Shown here: positions 1-8,175 of the stretch, piece after piece
How the letters are laid out: every line of letters starts with the position of its first letter
Position numbering within the stretch: position 1 is the stretch's first letter
Origin: Bacillota bacterium
Lineage (GTDB): Bacteria > Bacillota > Clostridia > Christensenellales > Aristaeellaceae
NCBI GenBank assembly: GCA_023459275.1
Contig: JAEWVC010000091.1
Coordinates: forward strand, 91,053 to 155,052
Direction: 5' to 3'
Length of the DNA: 64,000 bases
Translations under genes and position numbers: made by a program
Notes under the pieces: model-generated
The model's input: only the letters and a program-made list of their open reading frames with translations
The model's database searches: none
Told to the model about the DNA's origin: nothing

Positions 1-785
1 CGTTTCCGCCTGAAAATCAGGGTGCCGCCCACAAAGAGGACTGCGATGATCCCGATATAGGCAAGATTCTGCATCCAGACCGCTTCGCCCTCCGCAAGCC
101 GTACCGGACTGTAAAAGCCGTATATGGATATCTCCTTGAGGAGTCTGGCCTGGGGGGACATGCCCCCAAGCATATTCAGCAGCAGAAACACCACGGGAAT
201 GCCCGCGCCAAAGCCTATTGCTGTTTTCGATTCGTTGAACAGACAGGAGAAGAAGAAGGCGATCATCATAACAGCCATGTTTACAAGCATGGTCGTGGCA
301 TTGAGGCGAAAAAAAGCGCGAACGTTAAGAAGGCCGGGATGCATTGCCGCGCTGGACAGCACCCCCACCCCAAAGAGGGCCGCGGACAGCAGCAGCACGG
401 ACAACAGCGCATAGAGGCCTTGGGTGACAATGATCTTTACCCTGGAGGTGGGCGTGGAGAGCAGATAGGCGAAGGACCCGTTGTCCACCAGTTTGGCCAC
501 CAGCCGGTTGCCAAGAATGATGCAGTATACCATCGGGAAGGCAAGCATCAAAAGCCCGTAGAGCCAGCTGGCCAGATATCCCGTGAAGTCGGTGAAGATG
601 TCCGAAAAGCCCATGGCGCTCATCAGGCTTTTGGGAAACAGCCTGACCATGGACAGGATGGCACCCATGTTATCGGGGTCATACATGGAGATCATCACCG
701 TGATGTACATGGTCAGTACGCCGAAGAAGATAACCAGCAGCAGCCAGTTGCGTTTCAGCGTTGTTTTGAACAGCTCAAAACTCAT
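1..785 (-). CDS. ABC-2 type transporter permease, partial (C-terminus beyond window edge)
   Basis: The open frame begins at an ATG at 785 and runs off the left edge, giving about 261 visible residues. Several hydrophobic segments are separated by short loops, beginning with a membrane segment rich in L, V, I and F just after the basic N-terminus (around residues 13-30). This is the layout of an ABC-2 permease. The start overlaps the end of the upstream ATPase gene by 11 bp, so the two are translationally coupled and very probably form one exporter under the TetR gene that heads the operon. The substrate cannot be read from the sequence; drug, lipid or peptide export are all possible. Confidence 0.85.
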   Translation of the reverse strand, partial: MSFELFKTTLKRNWLLLVIFFGVLTMYITVMISMYDPDNMGAILSMVRLFPKSLMSAMGFSDIFTDFTGYLASWLYGLLMLAFPMVYCIILGNRLVAKLVDNGSFAYLLSTPTSRVKIIVTQGLYALLSVLLLSAALFGVGVLSSAAMHPGLLNVRAFFRLNATTMLVNMAVMMIAFFFSCLFNESKTAIGFGAGIPVVFLLLNMLGGMSPQARLLKEISIYGFYSPVRLAEGEAVWMQNLAYIGIIAVLFVGGTLIFRRK

Positions 786-1674
786 TTGCGCTTCCCTCCT
801 TGCCATAAAACTGCATGAAGACATCCTCCAGCGTCTGCGCCTTCACATCAAGATCCAAAATAGAAAACTGCGCGGCGGTCTTGATAAAGCGGTCCGCCTC
901 ATCGCCTGCCACAAATACCTCCAGATTTCCGCCGGGCTGCGCTTCCACTGCAAAGCCCATCGCTCTGAATTTGGCAGCGGCGCTTTCCCAATCTTCCGTT
1001 TTTAGCAGAAATCCTTTCCGGTGGGAGCTTTTCAGCGCATTTGCGCCGGACTTGCTGATGATCCTGCCATCCTTGATGATCAGCACATTGTCGCAGGTCT
1101 TTTCTACCTCTTCAAACATATGGCTGGACATCAAAACGGTCTTTCCACGCTTTTTTTCCTCCAGGATAAGGTCCACGAACCGAAGCTGCATCAGCGGATC
1201 AAGGCCGCTGGTAGGCTCATCCAGAATAGCAACCTCCGGGTCGTGCATAAAGGCGGCCACGATGCCCAGTTTCTGCTTTGTGCCCTTGGAAAATTTCTTG
1301 ATTTTCCCCTTGGGGCTGAACTCAAACATGTCGATAAGCTCTTTTTGCCTTGAATTGTCCTTGATTCCCCGCATGTTCTGCATAAAAGCCAGAAATTCCA
1401 CGCCGGTCATCCCGTCGAAGAAAGAAATTTCCCCGGGGATATAGCCCAGCCTCTTTTGGATATGCGGCGCTTTGCGCACGCAATCCATCCCGCCGATGGC
1501 GCACTTGCCGCTATCGGGAGCCATGAAGCCCAGCAACGCGCGGATCGTGGTGGTCTTGCCCGAACCGTTGGGGCCTAGATACCCCATCACCTCGCCCTGC
1601 TCCACCTTGAAGTCAAGGTCAAAAACACCTTTCCCGCTGGGGTAGGTCAAGGTCATGCCCCTTACCTCGATCAT
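775..1674 (-). CDS. ABC transporter ATP-binding protein
   Basis: A 299-residue nucleotide-binding subunit of an ABC-2 exporter. Walker A is GPNGSGKTT near residues 35-43, the signature segment is FSKGTKQKLGI, Walker B is VAILDEPTSGLD, and a switch His lies in SSHMFEE. The roughly 80 residues after the ATPase core form the C-terminal extension common in CcmA/DrrA-like exporters. It would energise the permease that follows with an 11 bp overlap. The start overlaps the TetR stop by 4 bp, so the three genes form one operon under the TetR promoter. The transported compound is unknown. Confidence 0.95.
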   Translation of the reverse strand: MIEVRGMTLTYPSGKGVFDLDFKVEQGEVMGYLGPNGSGKTTTIRALLGFMAPDSGKCAIGGMDCVRKAPHIQKRLGYIPGEISFFDGMTGVEFLAFMQNMRGIKDNSRQKELIDMFEFSPKGKIKKFSKGTKQKLGIVAAFMHDPEVAILDEPTSGLDPLMQLRFVDLILEEKKRGKTVLMSSHMFEEVEKTCDNVLIIKDGRIISKSGANALKSSHRKGFLLKTEDWESAAAKFRAMGFAVEAQPGGNLEVFVAGDEADRFIKTAAQFSILDLDVKAQTLEDVFMQFYGKEGSANEF

Positions 1675-2300
1675 GCAAGATATTCCTCCTTATAGAAATT
1701 CTTTTTCATGATTTCCATGCAATCGTCAAACAGGGCGGCCAACACGTCGATATCGTACTGCTTGTTTGCAGGGAATTCGCTGATGTACCCCTCCGCCATC
1801 CAGGTCAGCATCTTCATGACTTTTTCGGGGTCAATGCCGTCTTTGAATTTATAGCTGTCAATGCCGCCGGAGGCTACCTGCCGGCGGAACGCTTCCCCCT
1901 TGGCCATCAGCGCCTCCACTTCGGGCCGGACTTCCGGATGCTTCTCCGCGTACATGGCGTTGGCAAAGGCTAAAAACGCGGGGTGCTTTTTCATCAGCAC
2001 CACTTTGAGCCTTGTGGATACCCGGACCCGTTCAAAAAAATCGGAAAATTTCGGGTCAAGGATCTGCGGCATCGCCTTGGTAAAGGCGTCGGTCATAAAC
2101 TGCCCCACCAGATTGACAAGATAGAGGTATAGCCCCTTTTTTGTTCCAAAGTAATGGAACACCATCGCCTTGGAGATCCCGGCGGCCGCTGCGATATCGC
2201 TGACCGACGCCTTCTTGTACCCGTTGGCGCCAAAGCAGGAGAGCGCGGCATCGACGATCTTTTCCTGTTTGTCTTTTGGAAGACTGGTAAAGGATTCCAA
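1671..2300 (-). CDS. TetR/AcrR family transcriptional regulator
   Basis: A 209-residue regulator. The N-terminal helix-turn-helix (residues about 10-55) contains the typical core ASVSDIAAAAGISKAMVFHY, followed by a helical ligand-binding domain. I chose the TTG at 2300 because AAGGAGGTGATC lies about 4 bases upstream; the frame stays open further upstream but would run through the promoter. It is first in the operon with the ABC-2 exporter. Its promoter carries two palindromes expected to be its own operators, so it probably represses itself and the exporter until a ligand binds. The ligand is unknown. Confidence 0.95.
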   Translation of the reverse strand: MESFTSLPKDKQEKIVDAALSCFGANGYKKASVSDIAAAAGISKAMVFHYFGTKKGLYLYLVNLVGQFMTDAFTKAMPQILDPKFSDFFERVRVSTRLKVVLMKKHPAFLAFANAMYAEKHPEVRPEVEALMAKGEAFRRQVASGGIDSYKFKDGIDPEKVMKMLTWMAEGYISEFPANKQYDIDVLAALFDDCMEIMKKNFYKEEYLA

Positions 2301-2320
2301 GCGATCACCTCCTTGGATAA

Positions 2321-2367
2321 ACCGAATCGGTCGAAAGCAGTATACCACGGTCGACCGATTCGGTCAA
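2321..2367 (-). promoter_or_regulatory. Promoter with two TetR-type operators for tetR-ABC operon
   Basis: On the minus strand, -35 TTGACC (2362-2367) is 17 bp from -10 TATACT (2339-2344). Two 11-bp palindromes, ACCGATTCGGT (2354-2364) and ACCGAATCGGT (2321-2331), flank the -10 element, overlapping the -35 and the start-site region. Together they sit in a perfect 14-bp inverted repeat. The arrangement is what autorepression by the TetR protein encoded just downstream would need. Confidence 0.85.
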
Positions 2368-2480
2368 TACCCATAGTGCATATTTTCCTTGGTCGAAGGC
2401 ACGATGGAGCTTATCCGAATTCAAAACAGTCACTTGTCAATGGCCGTATCCTCTCAGGCGTGGCTGTAATCCACGGCACG

Positions 2481-2508
2481 GTAGGGCAGGGGCTTGCCCC
2501 CGCCCTAC
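2481..2508. repeat. Repeat family A (GC-rich palindrome), copy 1
   Basis: A near-perfect palindrome with the core GGGGCTTGCCCC inside GTAGGGC...GCCCTAC. The same core recurs at 7264, 32945, 37953 and 63950, always between genes. It resembles REP-type elements. No other feature was seen in the rest of this gap between the tetR promoter and tkt apart from the terminator. Confidence 0.75.
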
Positions 2509-2530
2509 GCTGCTCCCGCTATCCAAAAGC

Positions 2531-2558
2531 AAAAAAATTCCCCGGCTGGGCCGGGGAA
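2531..2558 (-). terminator. Intrinsic terminator after tkt
   Basis: On the minus strand a 9-bp stem (TTCCCCGGC with GCCGGGGAA, loop of 3) is followed by seven T residues. It lies about 30 bp beyond the tkt stop. Confidence 0.85.
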
Positions 2559-2589
2559 GGGGAAAAACAGTTTATTCTATTGTAAAGTA

Positions 2590-4566
2590 TTATTTTGAAA
2601 GCAGCTTTTTGGCCGTGGCAGCTGCATTGGCCGCCGTAAAGCCATATTCCTCAAACAGCTTGCCGGCGGGAGCGGAAGCTCCGAAGTGGTCGATGCACAG
2701 CGCGGCGCCGTCCAGGCCGACATACCTGTACCAGGGCATGGAGGAGCCGGCCTCCATGGCCACGCGGGCACGGACGGCGTTTGGCAGTACGCTTTCTTTG
2801 TACGCGGCTGTCTGGCTGTCGTACAATTCCATGCAGGGCATAGAGACCACCCGGGCGTCAATGCCTTCCTCTTTCAGCAGCTTCTGCGCACCCATCATGG
2901 GGGCTACCTCGCTGCCGCTGGCCAGCAAAATCACGTCGGGCAGGGGCTTTTCGCTGTCGGAAAGAATATAGCCGCCCTTGAACGCTTTTTCGCCGCTCCC
3001 GGGCTGTTTGGGCAGGTCCTGCCGTGTCAGCACCAAGCAGGTGGGCATTCCGCTCCTAAGCGCGCCGATCCATCCGGCGGCTGTCTCCGGGCCGTCCGCC
3101 GGGCGGAATACGTGAAGCCCGGGGATCGCCCGCAGCCCGGCAAGCTGCTCAATGGGCTGATGGGTGGGGCCATCCTCGCCCACGCCGATGGAGTCGTGGG
3201 TGAGCACATAGATGACAGGCGCCTTCATGATGGCGGAAAGGCGCATGGCATTCTTCATGTAATCGCTGAACACGAAGAATGTTGCGCAGTAGACATGGAG
3301 CCCGCCGTGAAGGGCCAGGCCGTTGGAAACCGCGGCCATGGCATGCTCCCGCACTCCAAAGTGCAGATTGCGCCCGGCCCTGTTTTCCGCGCTGTAATCC
3401 CCGCCGTTTTTGATCAGCGTCTTGGTGGAAGGGGCCAAATCTGCGGAGCCGCCCACCAGGTTGGGGAGCCGCGAGGCCAGGCGGTTGATCATCTCGCCGG
3501 AAGTGTTCCGGGTGGCCATCTTTTCGGGGAACTGCCACAGATCTTCTCCCGCAAGAGCATTCTCCGGCAGGGCTTTTGCGAACCAGGCATCCCATTCCGC
3601 CGCCAATCCGGGATAAGCGGCCTTATAATCTTCAAACAGCTTGTTCCAGGCGGTTTCTGCTTCGGCTCCCTTTTGCGCGACTCCGGAAAGGTACGCGTAT
3701 ACTTCCGGCAGCACATAAAAGGATTCCGCTGGCATGCCAAGAAATTCCTTGGCGGCTTTTACGTTGTCCGCGCCCAAAGGCTCACCGTGGGCGCTGGCCT
3801 TGCCGGCTTTTTGAGGGCAGCCATAGCCGATGGTGGTGGGAACCACGATCAGGGAGGGCCTCTCATCCGCCTTGGCGGCTTGAATGGCGGCCGCGATCTG
3901 ATCCACGTCGTTGCCGTCCGCCACATGCTGCACATGCCAGCCATAGGCCTCATAACGCTTGCCCACATCCTCGCGCATGGCGATATCCGTGTCCCCCTCG
4001 ATGGAGATCTCGTTGTCGTCGTACAGCAGGATCAGTTTGCTAAGCTTCAGCGTTCCGGCCAGGGAGGAGGCTTCGCCGGAGATGCCTTCCATCATGCAGC
4101 CGTCGCCGCAGAAGCAGTAGGTGTAGTGATCCACCACTTCAAAGCCCGGCTTGTTGAACTTGGCGGCCAGCATGGTTTCCGCCATGGCGAAGCCCACCGC
4201 GTTGGCAATGCCCTGTCCCAAGGGACCGGTGGTGGTCTCCACGCCCACGGTGTGGCCGTATTCCGGATGGCCTGGCGTTTTGCTGCCCCACTGGCGGAAG
4301 GATTGCAACTCCTCCATGGGCAGGCCGTAGCCGAACAGATGCAAAAGCGTATACAAAAGCGCGCTGGCATGGCCGGAAGAGAGCACAAACCGGTCGCGGT
4401 CTTTCCAGAGGGGATTTTTCGGGTTGTGCTTCATGGCCTGGGCCCAGACGGCATAAGCCATGGGCGCCATGCCCATGGGCGCGCCAGGATGGCCGCTGTT
4501 GGCTTTTTGAACGGTATCGGCGGCCAGGACGCGGATGGTATTGATGGTTTTTTCCGTAATGTTCAT
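2590..4566 (-). CDS. tkt: Transketolase
   Basis: A 658-residue full-length transketolase, a cytoplasmic thiamine-diphosphate enzyme of the pentose phosphate pathway that moves two-carbon ketol units between sugar phosphates. The ThDP/metal motif begins GDGCMMEG and continues to the DDN of LLYDDNEISIEG. The N-terminus has the usual NSGHPGAPMG, and the pyrimidine domain contains the conserved FGVREHAM and THDSIGVGEDGPTHQP segments. It is the last gene of a DUF2461-phosphohexomutase-tkt run with short gaps and a terminator immediately after it. The ATG has GGAGGTTTCACGC upstream. Confidence 0.98.
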   Translation of the reverse strand: MNITEKTINTIRVLAADTVQKANSGHPGAPMGMAPMAYAVWAQAMKHNPKNPLWKDRDRFVLSSGHASALLYTLLHLFGYGLPMEELQSFRQWGSKTPGHPEYGHTVGVETTTGPLGQGIANAVGFAMAETMLAAKFNKPGFEVVDHYTYCFCGDGCMMEGISGEASSLAGTLKLSKLILLYDDNEISIEGDTDIAMREDVGKRYEAYGWHVQHVADGNDVDQIAAAIQAAKADERPSLIVVPTTIGYGCPQKAGKASAHGEPLGADNVKAAKEFLGMPAESFYVLPEVYAYLSGVAQKGAEAETAWNKLFEDYKAAYPGLAAEWDAWFAKALPENALAGEDLWQFPEKMATRNTSGEMINRLASRLPNLVGGSADLAPSTKTLIKNGGDYSAENRAGRNLHFGVREHAMAAVSNGLALHGGLHVYCATFFVFSDYMKNAMRLSAIMKAPVIYVLTHDSIGVGEDGPTHQPIEQLAGLRAIPGLHVFRPADGPETAAGWIGALRSGMPTCLVLTRQDLPKQPGSGEKAFKGGYILSDSEKPLPDVILLASGSEVAPMMGAQKLLKEEGIDARVVSMPCMELYDSQTAAYKESVLPNAVRARVAMEAGSSMPWYRYVGLDGAALCIDHFGASAPAGKLFEEYGFTAANAAATAKKLLSK

Positions 4567-4592
4567 GCGTGAAACCTCCAGTATTTGATGAT

Positions 4593-6107
4593 CTATTCCG
4601 CAAGCTTTGCTTGAAGGGGCGCAATATCGATGCCGGGCATATCTCGGATGGCGCTCAAGAGGGAGGAGAGCATGGACCGCACACCGCCCTGCACATCGCT
4701 CTCCACGTTCAGGGGCAGCACGGGGTCATGCACCGACAGACGCAAAAGGAACCAGCCGTTTTGGAAACCGCCCTGCAGGTCAAAGTTGATGCGCACGCCT
4801 TCCCGGCTATCCGTGGCGATATGCCAGTTTTCCGTATAGGTGGCGCAATCCAGCACATGCTGGATCACCGCCTTCCCGGCGCTTTTGAAATCCGGGGTGG
4901 TTATTTTCAGCCGGATCTCCGTGCTTTCCACAGGCTCCTGCAAATCAGCAATCAGGCTGCCCAAGGTCATACCGGCCTGCTTGCGCTTCATGGCCTCCAC
5001 GATGAGCACGGTAACCAGGTACATGCCGTCGTCCAGAAAATGGTTTTCCCGAAGCGCGGCATGGCCGCTGGTTTCAATGGCCAAAGGGCAGTCGATCCCG
5101 GCTTTGTTGAGACGGATGGCCTCGTCGATCACGTTGCGGTATCCCCGCTTGAAGCGGTAATGCACGCCGCCCCACTCCGTAATGAACTTGTTCAGCCCTG
5201 AGGAGGTGACAGAATCGGTAACGATGGTCAGCCCTTGGTTCTCATTGAGCAGGATGGCGGAAATCAGCGCGATGAGGCGGTTCCTGTTGATTTCACGGCC
5301 CGCATCGTCCACAATGGCGGCCCGGTCGCAATCCGCGTCGAAGATTACCCCAAGGTCCGCCCCCCAGCGCATGACCGCCGAAGAAATGGAAGCCATCGCC
5401 CCCTCATTCTCCGGATTGGGCACATGGTTGGGAAACATGCCGTCGGGATCAAGGAATTGGCTGCCTTCCACCCAGGCACCCAGGCTTTGAAGCATACCGG
5501 CATAGAAGCCGCCCGCGCCGTTACCCGCGTCCACCACCACGTGCAGGCCCAAAAGCGGCATGGCCACATCCGTATGGAGACCTTTTCTGATCCTGGCCTT
5601 GAGCATTTCCTGATACGCGGGCAGAAAAGGTTTTTGGACCACCTGCCCGCCGCCGGGAAGGGCATTTGTATCCAGCGCGGAGGCATCCAGCAGCAGCGCG
5701 GCGATCTCATCGCCGCTCAAGCCGCCGGCTTCTTTAAAAAATTTCATGCCGTTCAAGTTCCAGGGATGATGGCTGGCTGTGATCATCACAGCGCCGTCCG
5801 CCTTGAACCCTTCCGCAAGGATGCTCATGTACATGGCCGGAGTGGTGCACAGCCCAAAATCCAGCACCTTTGCCCCGGCGTCCGCCATGCCTTGCGCGGC
5901 GGCATTAAGAAGCTCAGGCCCGGAAACCCGGGAATCCCTTCCCACGGACAGCGTGAGGGATCTTGCCTCTTTTCCCATATCATGCGCTAGCCTGCGGACA
6001 AAGGCGGTCCCCAGGGCCCTAGCCACCTGCGGGGTGAGTGCCGCATCATCGCCCACGGCCACGCCGCGTACGTCACTGCCGCTTTTTAATGATTGCCAGT
6101 CCAACAT
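4593..6107 (-). CDS. Phosphomannomutase/phosphoglucomutase family protein
   Basis: A 504-residue alpha-D-phosphohexomutase, which interconverts hexose 1- and 6-phosphates through a phosphoserine. The serine loop reads TASHHPWN, with His where most family members have Asn. The metal-binding loop is DADCDR, and the sugar-recognition loop contains ETSGH. Length and domain order fit PMM/PGM enzymes; glucose versus mannose preference cannot be decided by eye. It sits 11 bp after DUF2461 and 26 bp before tkt, suggesting a shared transcript supplying sugar phosphates. Confidence 0.92.
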   Translation of the reverse strand: MLDWQSLKSGSDVRGVAVGDDAALTPQVARALGTAFVRRLAHDMGKEARSLTLSVGRDSRVSGPELLNAAAQGMADAGAKVLDFGLCTTPAMYMSILAEGFKADGAVMITASHHPWNLNGMKFFKEAGGLSGDEIAALLLDASALDTNALPGGGQVVQKPFLPAYQEMLKARIRKGLHTDVAMPLLGLHVVVDAGNGAGGFYAGMLQSLGAWVEGSQFLDPDGMFPNHVPNPENEGAMASISSAVMRWGADLGVIFDADCDRAAIVDDAGREINRNRLIALISAILLNENQGLTIVTDSVTSSGLNKFITEWGGVHYRFKRGYRNVIDEAIRLNKAGIDCPLAIETSGHAALRENHFLDDGMYLVTVLIVEAMKRKQAGMTLGSLIADLQEPVESTEIRLKITTPDFKSAGKAVIQHVLDCATYTENWHIATDSREGVRINFDLQGGFQNGWFLLRLSVHDPVLPLNVESDVQGGVRSMLSSLLSAIRDMPGIDIAPLQAKLAE

Positions 6108-6118
6108 AGATGCCTCCT

Positions 6119-6841
6119 TTATCGAAGAGGGGAGGAGACGCCGTTTTCCGGCTCCTGTTCTGCCATAATATCGTCCAACAGACCCCGGAAGGTCCTGTAG
6201 AAGGGCGCCATGGCCTGATAATCCGCGTAGGCCCTCGTTACGATATCCGGGGTATAGATCCAGGTGAGTTGCGTATTCCTGCGGCAGATATAAAGATCCC
6301 TGGCCGTATACCAGGGCCGCAGTTCCGAAGGGATATTCTCGGGGACGGAAAAGCGCTTGAAGGTGTTCCCGCCCAGTTCAAGGTCATGCGCTTCAAGGCC
6401 GCACCTATGAATCAGATCAAGGAACCCCTTGGGATCCGCAGCCATGCGGCGCCGCAAAAGGTCCATCACCGGGCGGTTTTCGCCCCAAAATCCCAGTCCC
6501 CAGTCCACGGTTTCCGGCGTGATTTCAAACCAGTACATTACACTGCCGTCCCTGGGTTCTCCGGCGCGGCGGAAAAGCAGCCAAAGATGATCCCTGAAAG
6601 GGGATTTGTCCTTTGTGAAGCGCACATCCCTGCGGATACGGGCAAGGCATTTTGCCGGACGTATCTCCATCGCCTTGTCGATATCGCGCATGCGCGGCCC
6701 CAATTCTTCAATAAATTCATGAAACGGGGCCTGGACATTTTGAAGGTACTCCTCCCGGTGCTCCTCAAAATAGGACAGTTGATTGTTGAAGCGCAGCCCC
6801 AGAAAAAACTGGATCATGGACTCCGGAAATCCCGTGAACAT
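6119..6841 (-). CDS. DUF2461 family protein
   Basis: A 240-residue protein matching the DUF2461/TIGR02453 family by its pattern: an N-terminal YFEEHREEY segment, then the central block RDVRFTKDKSPFRDHLW and a later WGLGFWG-like stretch. The family is widespread and has no established biochemical function. It has no signal peptide or membrane segment, so it is probably cytoplasmic. It is first in the DUF2461-phosphohexomutase-tkt run and has its own promoter at 6870-6898. The ATG lies just after GGGGGGTCAAGC. Confidence 0.88.
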   Translation of the reverse strand: MFTGFPESMIQFFLGLRFNNQLSYFEEHREEYLQNVQAPFHEFIEELGPRMRDIDKAMEIRPAKCLARIRRDVRFTKDKSPFRDHLWLLFRRAGEPRDGSVMYWFEITPETVDWGLGFWGENRPVMDLLRRRMAADPKGFLDLIHRCGLEAHDLELGGNTFKRFSVPENIPSELRPWYTARDLYICRRNTQLTWIYTPDIVTRAYADYQAMAPFYRTFRGLLDDIMAEQEPENGVSSPLR

Positions 6842-6869
6842 GCTTGACCCCCCTATATTTTACCCATTG

Positions 6870-6898
6870 ATTATACTAGGATTTTGGGTGGGAAGCAA
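6870..6898 (-). promoter_or_regulatory. Promoter of DUF2461-pgm-tkt operon
   Basis: On the minus strand, -35 TTGCTT (6893-6898), 17 bp spacer, -10 TATAAT (6870-6875), about 30 bp upstream of the DUF2461 ATG. Confidence 0.7.
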
Positions 6899-6911
6899 CT
6901 GCGCGGCGAAC

Positions 6912-6940
6912 AAAAAAGGGGAGCCGTTTCCGGCTCCCCT
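6912..6940 (-). terminator. Intrinsic terminator downstream of the aroF-to-methyltransferase operon
   Basis: On the minus strand a 10-bp stem (AGGGGAGCCG with CGGCTCCCCT, loop of 4) is followed by six T. It lies about 450 bp after the methyltransferase stop. The operon transcript may therefore carry a long 3' tail containing repeats E, A and B. Confidence 0.75.
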
Positions 6941-6967
6941 CAGGCAATCGACAAAGTGGCATAGCCA

Positions 6968-7150
6968 CTTTGTCGAGGCTTTCCCTCGCTGCACTCCACG
7001 CTGGCTGCGCCATCGTGCGGCCATTTGCTCGGGCAAGGTGGGAATTTCTTCGAAATTCCTGCGAAAATCACCGCACATGTCGCTGATTTTCGATCTGCAA
7101 TTGGAGGACTGCGGTCCTCCAATACCTCCTAAGGGTTTGTTGATGGTATG
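6968..7150 (+). repeat. Repeat family E, copy 1 (uninterrupted)
   Basis: About 180 bp that recurs at 44906-45200. Shared blocks include CTCGCTGCACT, CGCTGGCTGCGCCAT, a GGAATTTC/GAAATTCC hairpin, a CGAAAAT...GATTTTCG hairpin around ACCGCACATG, and a terminal hairpin ATTGGAGGA...TCCTCCAAT followed by ACCTCC. In this copy the terminal hairpin is intact. No open frame with a ribosome-binding site was seen inside it. The rest of the 6842-7386 gap holds the promoter, the terminator and repeats A and B. Confidence 0.75.
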
Positions 7151-7263
7151 TGGGCTGCGGCGCAGCCCATTTTCCAATGAAACCAGCGGATACCGCAACT
7201 GCCTGGGGCGGGATCATGGAATATGCAGTTGCCGCGCGCCACATAGGATACCTCAACGTACCC

Positions 7264-7287
7264 GTAGGGCGGGGGCTTGCCCCCGCC
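7264..7287. repeat. Repeat family A, copy 2
   Basis: GTAGGGCGGG followed by GGCTTGCCCCCGCC; same hairpin-forming core as at 2481. Confidence 0.75.
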
Positions 7288-7326
7288 GCGGGCCTCCCGG
7301 AAAATACAGCTTTTCATCGGAACGCC

Positions 7327-7345
7327 AGGCGGCTATCAGCCGCCC
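7327..7345. repeat. Repeat family B, copy 1
   Basis: A short palindrome GGCGGCTATCAGCCGCC. The same GGCTATCAGCCGCCCG core recurs at 16350-16373. Confidence 0.6.
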
Positions 7346-7386
7346 GTAATGTTTATAAAAGGCATCGCCACACATTGAAATTTATA

Positions 7387-8175
7387 TTATCTCCGGGCCA
7401 CAACGTACACAAGCTCCGTCCCCACCGTTTCCTTTTTGAGGATGGAAAGGCCGGCCGGCAGGCCGGTCTCGAACTGTTCGCCGTAAAACGCTTCCATGTT
7501 CCTGTCCCTGCCGGACAGGCTTCTCACCGGGAAAGTCACCACCAATAGATCCGCCGGAAGGCTTGCAAGCAGCCTAGGCACCGCTCCCCTATCCCGCTGC
7601 ATAAGCAGTGGCAGCAGCTTGAACAGGAAGGCGGCATCCGCCTTTTCCTTGGGCACGGCAAGCGCCGCATCCAGCACCTGCGCCTCATGGCGCACGGACA
7701 GCCTGGTCAAGAACGCCTCCGCCACAGCCACGGTGTTTTGGTCGATATCCCCCGCCCTGTACAGCACGCCTTCCGGAAGGCCCATGAAGGGAAAGGCACA
7801 GGGGTGGAATCCGCAGCCGATGTCCCACACCGACCGGGCTTCCTTCAAATACGGTGCCAAAACAGCATAAAACCGGTCTATGCATGGCAGCCGCTCCCTT
7901 GTGGAGGGGTGCAGTGCCATTAGCTTAAGGCTCAGTTCCCTGCTATCCAGATTCCCATCCTCTATCAGCGCCATCGCCCTTTTTTGGCTCCCCTCCGGGA
8001 AGAAGGCGCCGTGGATGGTATGAAGCCGTCTTTTGACCGCTTTCAAAGCATCTTTATCGCTTTTATATCTTGGCAGGTATTCCTCACACACGCGCAATAC
8101 GGTTTCCTGGGCGATCCCCGCGTACTTGGGGGACGCCTTTATTTTTGCCGCAAGCTTAGCCGCGTCATGCTCCAT
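7387..8175 (-). CDS. Probable 16S rRNA (guanine-1405-N7)-methyltransferase, ArmA/Rmt-like
   Basis: A 262-residue SAM-dependent methyltransferase. From memory it follows RmtB block by block: a helical N-terminal domain with SPKYAG, RLHTIHGAF and LHPSTRERL, the SAM loop VWDIGCGFHPCAFP, then FLFKLLPLL, the strand-loop VVTFPVRSLSGR, MEAFYGEQFETGLP, and the C-terminal VGTELVYVV. These are the landmarks of enzymes that methylate N7 of G1405 in the 30S A site and give high resistance to 4,6-linked aminoglycosides. It is last in the operon, starting 11 bp inside the end of the upstream TGT-like gene. Codon use looks native and no mobile element flanks it. Resistance activity is inferred, not shown. 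Confidence 0.85.
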   Translation of the reverse strand: MEHDAAKLAAKIKASPKYAGIAQETVLRVCEEYLPRYKSDKDALKAVKRRLHTIHGAFFPEGSQKRAMALIEDGNLDSRELSLKLMALHPSTRERLPCIDRFYAVLAPYLKEARSVWDIGCGFHPCAFPFMGLPEGVLYRAGDIDQNTVAVAEAFLTRLSVRHEAQVLDAALAVPKEKADAAFLFKLLPLLMQRDRGAVPRLLASLPADLLVVTFPVRSLSGRDRNMEAFYGEQFETGLPAGLSILKKETVGTELVYVVARR

